From Candidatus Ruminococcus intestinipullorum (GTDB lineage: Bacteria > Bacillota > Clostridia > Lachnospirales > Lachnospiraceae), in NCBI GenBank assembly GCA_018883985.1, contig JAHLFA010000059.1, forward strand, positions 62,001 to 126,000: 64,000 nucleotides of DNA, given 5' to 3'. The notes under the pieces were generated by a model that saw nothing but the letters and a program-made list of their open reading frames with translations, had not been told where the DNA came from and did no database searches. Below, piece after piece: positions 60,804 through 64,000 of this stretch. Both the position numbers and the translations under genes were made by a program. Every line of letters starts with the position of its first letter. Positions within the stretch are counted from its first letter, which is position 1.

Positions 60804-60848
60804 TAATTTTTATATAACAGTGAGAACGGATACGAAAGGAGGAAGGTT

Positions 60849-61340
60849 ATGCTGTCAAAGCTTTTAAATATTTTAGCAACAATCATGATGGTTGTAGTAA
60901 TCCTCCTTGCCGTACCTCTCACCTTACCAAAGCTATTTGGATATCAGATATACGGTATCCTAACAGAGAGTATGGAGCCTGTTTACCCTGTAGGTTGTGC
61001 AGTATATGTTAAATCTGTACAGCCAGAGGATGTTCAAATTGGGGATGCCATTACATTTCATTTGGGGTCAGGTACACAGGCAACTGCAACACACCGTGTT
61101 GTAGAGATTGATACAAAAAAACAAGAGTTTATTACGAAAGGAGATGCCAATGCCTCTTCTGATGTGGAGCCAGTGAGATTTTCACAGTTGATTGGAAAGG
61201 TGACAGGCAAGTTGCCCTGGATTGGAGGATTTTCTGTTTTCCTACATTCTGGAAAAGGGATTGCTACATGTAGTCTTATCTTTGGGATAGCGTTGGCTTT
61301 GTGGAAAATAGCAGACAGAGTAAAGGAGTGTAAAGCATGA
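60849..61340 (+). CDS. SipW-type signal peptidase I, copy 2
   Basis: A 163-residue SipW paralogue with N-terminal helix, catalytic Ser41 in LTESMEPVYPVG, His82 in TATHRVVE, and the Asp motif KGDANASSDV. A C-terminal helix (about 135-153) anchors it. It is clearly related to copy 1 but not a recent duplicate. It overlaps the next TasA-like gene by 4 bases (ATGA), so the two are coupled, which suggests that this peptidase serves that substrate. Confidence 0.92.
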   Translation: MLSKLLNILATIMMVVVILLAVPLTLPKLFGYQIYGILTESMEPVYPVGCAVYVKSVQPEDVQIGDAITFHLGSGTQATATHRVVEIDTKKQEFITKGDANASSDVEPVRFSQLIGKVTGKLPWIGGFSVFLHSGKGIATCSLIFGIALALWKIADRVKECKA

Positions 61341-61957
61341 AGAAAAAATATATACTCATGGGCGTAGCAGCCACGCTGCTTGTAACAGCAATCGCAGGAG
61401 GTTCCTTGGCATACTTTCAAGCAGATGGAGAAAACGTTCAGCAACAAATTAATACAAAATCTTTAAGCATTGATTTAATAGGAAGTGGAAACGAAAACAC
61501 GAAACAGAGTGTATTAGTGGCAAATACAATGCCAGGTGAACAAATTGAGAAAAATGTTAAAGTAGAAAATACAGCAGATACCCCATTATATACTCGTGTA
61601 ACCATTCGTAAGTACTGGGGAGATTTTTCAAATGATAATCTCACAAAGGATTTTGATAAAGATACTTCTAAAATTTTGATTCCAACGTTAGAAAATTGGT
61701 ATATCTCTACTGGAGAAGGGGATGACGAAACACTTGTAATGTATTATCAAGATCCAATACAGCCAGGGGAATCCGTAGATGTGATGTACTCTTTAGAAGT
61801 TTCTCCAGAGTTGAATAACACATATGCAAACTTAGGAATTGGTTTAGACGTAGAGGCAGAGGCTGTTCAGGCATTTGCAGCACAGGATGCCATTCTTTCT
61901 GAATGGGGTGTATGGGCAGAAATAGATGGCGACCATATTGTTTATGTCGAAGAATAA
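61337..61957 (+). CDS. SipW-dependent TasA-like surface protein 5
   Basis: A 206-residue exported protein coupled to the second SipW gene. Leader: YILMGVAATLLVTAIAGG and SLAYFQADGENVQQQINT. The mature part has SLSIDLIGSGNEN, NTMPGEQIEKNVKVENTADT, YTRVTIRKYWG and VDVMYSLEVSPELNN, as in TasA-like proteins with a donor-strand type organisation. The cleavage zone is AYFQA. Confidence 0.83.
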   Translation: MKKKYILMGVAATLLVTAIAGGSLAYFQADGENVQQQINTKSLSIDLIGSGNENTKQSVLVANTMPGEQIEKNVKVENTADTPLYTRVTIRKYWGDFSNDNLTKDFDKDTSKILIPTLENWYISTGEGDDETLVMYYQDPIQPGESVDVMYSLEVSPELNNTYANLGIGLDVEAEAVQAFAAQDAILSEWGVWAEIDGDHIVYVEE

Positions 61958-61981
61958 CCGTAGAAAGGATAGGGTGACAGC

Positions 61982-62740
61982 ATGAAGAGAATAATAATGA
62001 TTATAGGATTGATAACATCTTTGCTGTTTGGTACGAATACGGTTGCGTTTGCACAGGAAACGCCGACAGTAACATTTGATGGAAGCAGCGAGATGAAATA
62101 CAATTATGACAACACACAAAACTTTGGGACTGCATTTGAAGAAATGCTCCCAGGAGAGTCAAGAACACAAGAAATCCTTTTGAAAAATGATTATACTCGA
62201 GGCGTCGATTTTTATATGCAGCAAGAAGTAATTCGTTCTTTTGAAGATACGGTAGAAGCTAGCGGTGCAGCATATGATATTTCACTTGTATTAGTAAAAG
62301 GACAGGAAAGAACACAAATCTTCGGTGGTGGAGAAGATGCGGGACGTATTGGTGGTGACGAAGAAGGACTTGCAAATTTAAATGATGCTGTAGACGGTTG
62401 GGTTTATCTTACAGATTTAAATGCAGGAGAAGTGGCATCACTTCAATTAACAGTAACATTAGATGGAGAGTCTAATACAAATGCATACCAAGATGCAAGT
62501 GGAACATTTGAATTTCAATTCCGTGCAACCTATGACGACCCAGAAACTGTATACGAGAAAGGTGAAACACAATTTGTAACAAAAGAAGTAAAAGGGAAAA
62601 ACACCATTACTCGAATACGTAGTACCATAAAGACAGGAGATCAAGCTCCAATTGTACTTTTTGGAGCTAGTGCAGCACTTGCAGTATTTGTTTTGATTTT
62701 TTTGGTGGTTCGTCACAGAAAAGGCAAGGAAAATGAATAA
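61982..62740 (+). CDS. Exported surface protein with C-terminal membrane anchor and TGD-type motif
   Basis: A 252-residue protein with a classical signal peptide ending near VAFA-QE and a beta-rich middle (MLPGESRTQEILLKNDYTRG resembles the TasA-type organisation). The C-terminus is an IKTGD motif, a hydrophobic helix (about 217-240, LFGASAALAVFVLIFLVV) and the basic tail RHRKGKE. That layout fits a sortase signal of a non-LPxTG type, but the motif is not one that I can confirm. It may cap or anchor the fibre. Confidence 0.72.
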   Translation: MKRIIMIIGLITSLLFGTNTVAFAQETPTVTFDGSSEMKYNYDNTQNFGTAFEEMLPGESRTQEILLKNDYTRGVDFYMQQEVIRSFEDTVEASGAAYDISLVLVKGQERTQIFGGGEDAGRIGGDEEGLANLNDAVDGWVYLTDLNAGEVASLQLTVTLDGESNTNAYQDASGTFEFQFRATYDDPETVYEKGETQFVTKEVKGKNTITRIRSTIKTGDQAPIVLFGASAALAVFVLIFLVVRHRKGKENE

Positions 62741-62757
62741 GTAAAGGCGGAGTATTT

Positions 62758-63768
62758 ATGAAGAAAAATTTTGAGAAATGGATAAAAACAGCAATGGTGT
62801 TCTGTCTTGGAGCCTCTGCAGTTGTTGCGGCAGCTCCAATTCAAGTAAAAGCTGCTGAGCAAATGTATACAATCACATATCGTCCAGGACGAATTGGTAC
62901 ATTTCGTGAAGAGTTAATTCAACGTTATGATACTTATGCAAAGGAAAATGGAGGAAGTATTACCGTTGGAAGACGAACTGGAAATATCAAAATGCAGCTT
63001 CCAGCTGGAACAGCATATCCAGCAGCACCAAGACAGGACGAAATTGAAATCAAGGAAGAGTATCAGGGCAGATATGTGATTAACACAGATTGGATGCCTC
63101 AAACAGGTCGTACAGTAAGTGAGAGTGATTGCTATGTAGTAGACTATGAGGCGTTAGTTAATGGAGTTTCCTATCGAATTGAGTTTGTGGATGCACAAAG
63201 TGGAGAGCAAGTAGATTCTCCAATTATTGCACAAGGAAATGTGGGGCAGTATGTAACATACGCACCAGCACAAGTGATAGACACATATGTATTAGAGGAT
63301 GCACAATCTAAGGGCATGACGCTTGAGGAAGATGGAGAAAATATTTTGACATTTTCCTATGTAAACACAGATGTAAATGTAGTTTCAATTCCAGGCGAGG
63401 TTGTTACAAATGAGGTAACTGTTCCAGGGGATAATACTACAATTGTCGAGGGAGTGCCAGCTACGACCCCAGCTACGACTCCAGCTACGACTCCAGCTGC
63501 AGCTCCAGACGAAACAGCAGATGAAACACAGGATGATACAACACTTATTGAGGAAGAGGAAGTACCATTAGCAGAAGCTCCAACAGAAGAGGGCGATGAG
63601 GATACTGTTACAGTAGATGAAGATGAAGTACCTTTAGGAAATAAGGAGTTAGATGAGCAAGATACGAAAATGAATACGGCAATCATTATAGGAAGTACGA
63701 TAGGAGTGCTTGCAATTGCGACTGCGGCAGGAATGTTGATTTGGAAAAAGAAACATGTGAAAAAATAA
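62758..63768 (+). CDS. Exported surface protein with Pro/Thr repeat stalk and C-terminal anchor
   Basis: A 336-residue protein. Signal peptide ends near IQVKA-AEQ. The middle has a MucBP-like block (VSYRIEFVDAQSGEQVDSPI). A short stalk of repeated PATT units (about 237-248) and acidic EEEEVPLA/EDEVPLG motifs precede a C-terminal helix (about 308-329, AIIIGSTIGVLAIATAAGML) and the basic tail KKKHVKK. EVPLG-type motifs near the C-terminus are common in Firmicute wall proteins, but there is no LPxTG. Confidence 0.72.
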   Translation: MKKNFEKWIKTAMVFCLGASAVVAAAPIQVKAAEQMYTITYRPGRIGTFREELIQRYDTYAKENGGSITVGRRTGNIKMQLPAGTAYPAAPRQDEIEIKEEYQGRYVINTDWMPQTGRTVSESDCYVVDYEALVNGVSYRIEFVDAQSGEQVDSPIIAQGNVGQYVTYAPAQVIDTYVLEDAQSKGMTLEEDGENILTFSYVNTDVNVVSIPGEVVTNEVTVPGDNTTIVEGVPATTPATTPATTPAAAPDETADETQDDTTLIEEEEVPLAEAPTEEGDEDTVTVDEDEVPLGNKELDEQDTKMNTAIIIGSTIGVLAIATAAGMLIWKKKHVKK

Positions 63769-63792
63769 AGAAATGCATAAACTATACCCAAC

Positions 63793-63832
63793 TTTATTCC
63801 CAATGTGTTATAATTTTTTAGTTGGGAATAAA
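63793..63832 (+). other. 11-bp perfect dyad after the surface operon
   Basis: TTTATTCCCAA (63793-63803) and TTGGGAATAAA (63822-63832) around an 18-base loop that includes TTTTTT. It is not a classical terminator; it may be an operator or part of a two-hairpin terminator. Confidence 0.5.
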
Positions 63833-63844
63833 TATGTAGAAAAT

Positions 63845-63882
63845 ACCACCCCAAACTGGTCAAAGCTTTTGTGGGTGGTTTT
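63845..63882 (+). terminator. Rho-independent terminator of the surface operon
   Basis: ACCACCC and GGGTGGT around a 21-base loop, followed by TTTTTC. Confidence 0.8.
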
Positions 63883-63908
63883 TCTATGCTTTAAGGAGTA
63901 GATTTTAT

Positions 63909-64000
63909 ATGAGTCATAGAAAAAGAGAAGGTCGTACAGAGTGGAGTTTATTATTGGGTTGTATTCTGTTTCTATGCAGTGGGGGAATGATAATAATTTC
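63909..64000 (+). CDS. Start of a membrane protein, cut by the window edge
   Basis: ATG 63909 with AAGGAG nine bases earlier. The visible residues are a basic start, MSHRKREGRTEWS, then a hydrophobic segment LLLGCILFLCSGGMIII. Class B, C or D sortases and other bitopic proteins start like this, and a sortase would fit the locus, but the visible part cannot decide. Confidence 0.5.
   Translation, partial: MSHRKREGRTEWSLLLGCILFLCSGGMIII

Overview
The window is AT-rich, densely coded DNA from a spore-forming low-GC Firmicute. A member of the Lachnospiraceae (Clostridium cluster XIVa) is the best fit. This rests on sporulation genes (CotS-type coat kinase, YabP, YabQ, a SpoIIE-type phosphatase), strong AGGAGG ribosome sites, a split two-gene transketolase, ECF-type vitamin transporters (ThiT, QueT), many Lachnospiraceae-style proteins of unknown function, and SipW/TasA-type surface proteins. 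I cannot name the species from the sequence.

Layout. 1-3.2 kb: the end of an SGNH hydrolase, tRNA-Lys and a family 3 glycosidase. 3.2-6.1 kb: TPP riboswitch and thiT, two small unknown genes and a cytidylate-kinase-like gene. 6.1-13.9 kb: a palindromic repeat array, a two-component system, a methyltransferase with a membrane-anchored partner, and queT behind a preQ1 riboswitch. 14.0-14.4 kb: a compact type I toxin-antitoxin locus with two convergent promoters. 14.5-30 kb: housekeeping and sporulation genes (asnS, a YhaO/YhaN-like nuclease pair, cca, a CotS-like gene, phosphoglucomutase, HU, rqcP-yabP-yabQ-divIC, spoIIE-like, tilS-hpt-ftsH). 30-45.6 kb: carbon metabolism and replication or repair (GH13, pyridoxal kinase, map, pfkA, dnaX-ybaB-recR, a LacI regulator, transaldolase, transketolase), then a LysM/DUF/CvpA group and tRNA-Ala/tRNA-Asn. 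45.6-51.4 kb: accessory DNA, with a RelE-type toxin pair in reversed order, a decayed sensor kinase, a LytTR regulator and a divergent ABC-exporter operon.

51.4-64 kb is the most distinctive part: a surface-fibre locus. A SARP/BTAD regulator has its own promoter and terminator. It is followed by a co-directional run: an unknown 150-aa protein, a giant vWA/Cna_B adhesin with 13-residue Glu-Pro repeats and no visible cell-wall sorting signal, five TasA/camelysin-like proteins with SipW-type leaders, two different SipW-type signal peptidases, two C-terminally membrane-anchored surface proteins, a terminator, and the start of another membrane protein at the window edge. I read this as a secreted amyloid or pilus-like system with two dedicated signal peptidases.

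Other structure: three clusters of near-perfect palindromes (core GGGGACGTAGT) sit exactly at gene ends and in two cases supply the last codons and stop of the gene. Their stems stay perfectly paired into flanks that differ from copy to copy. All assignments come from reading motifs by eye; no database search was run.
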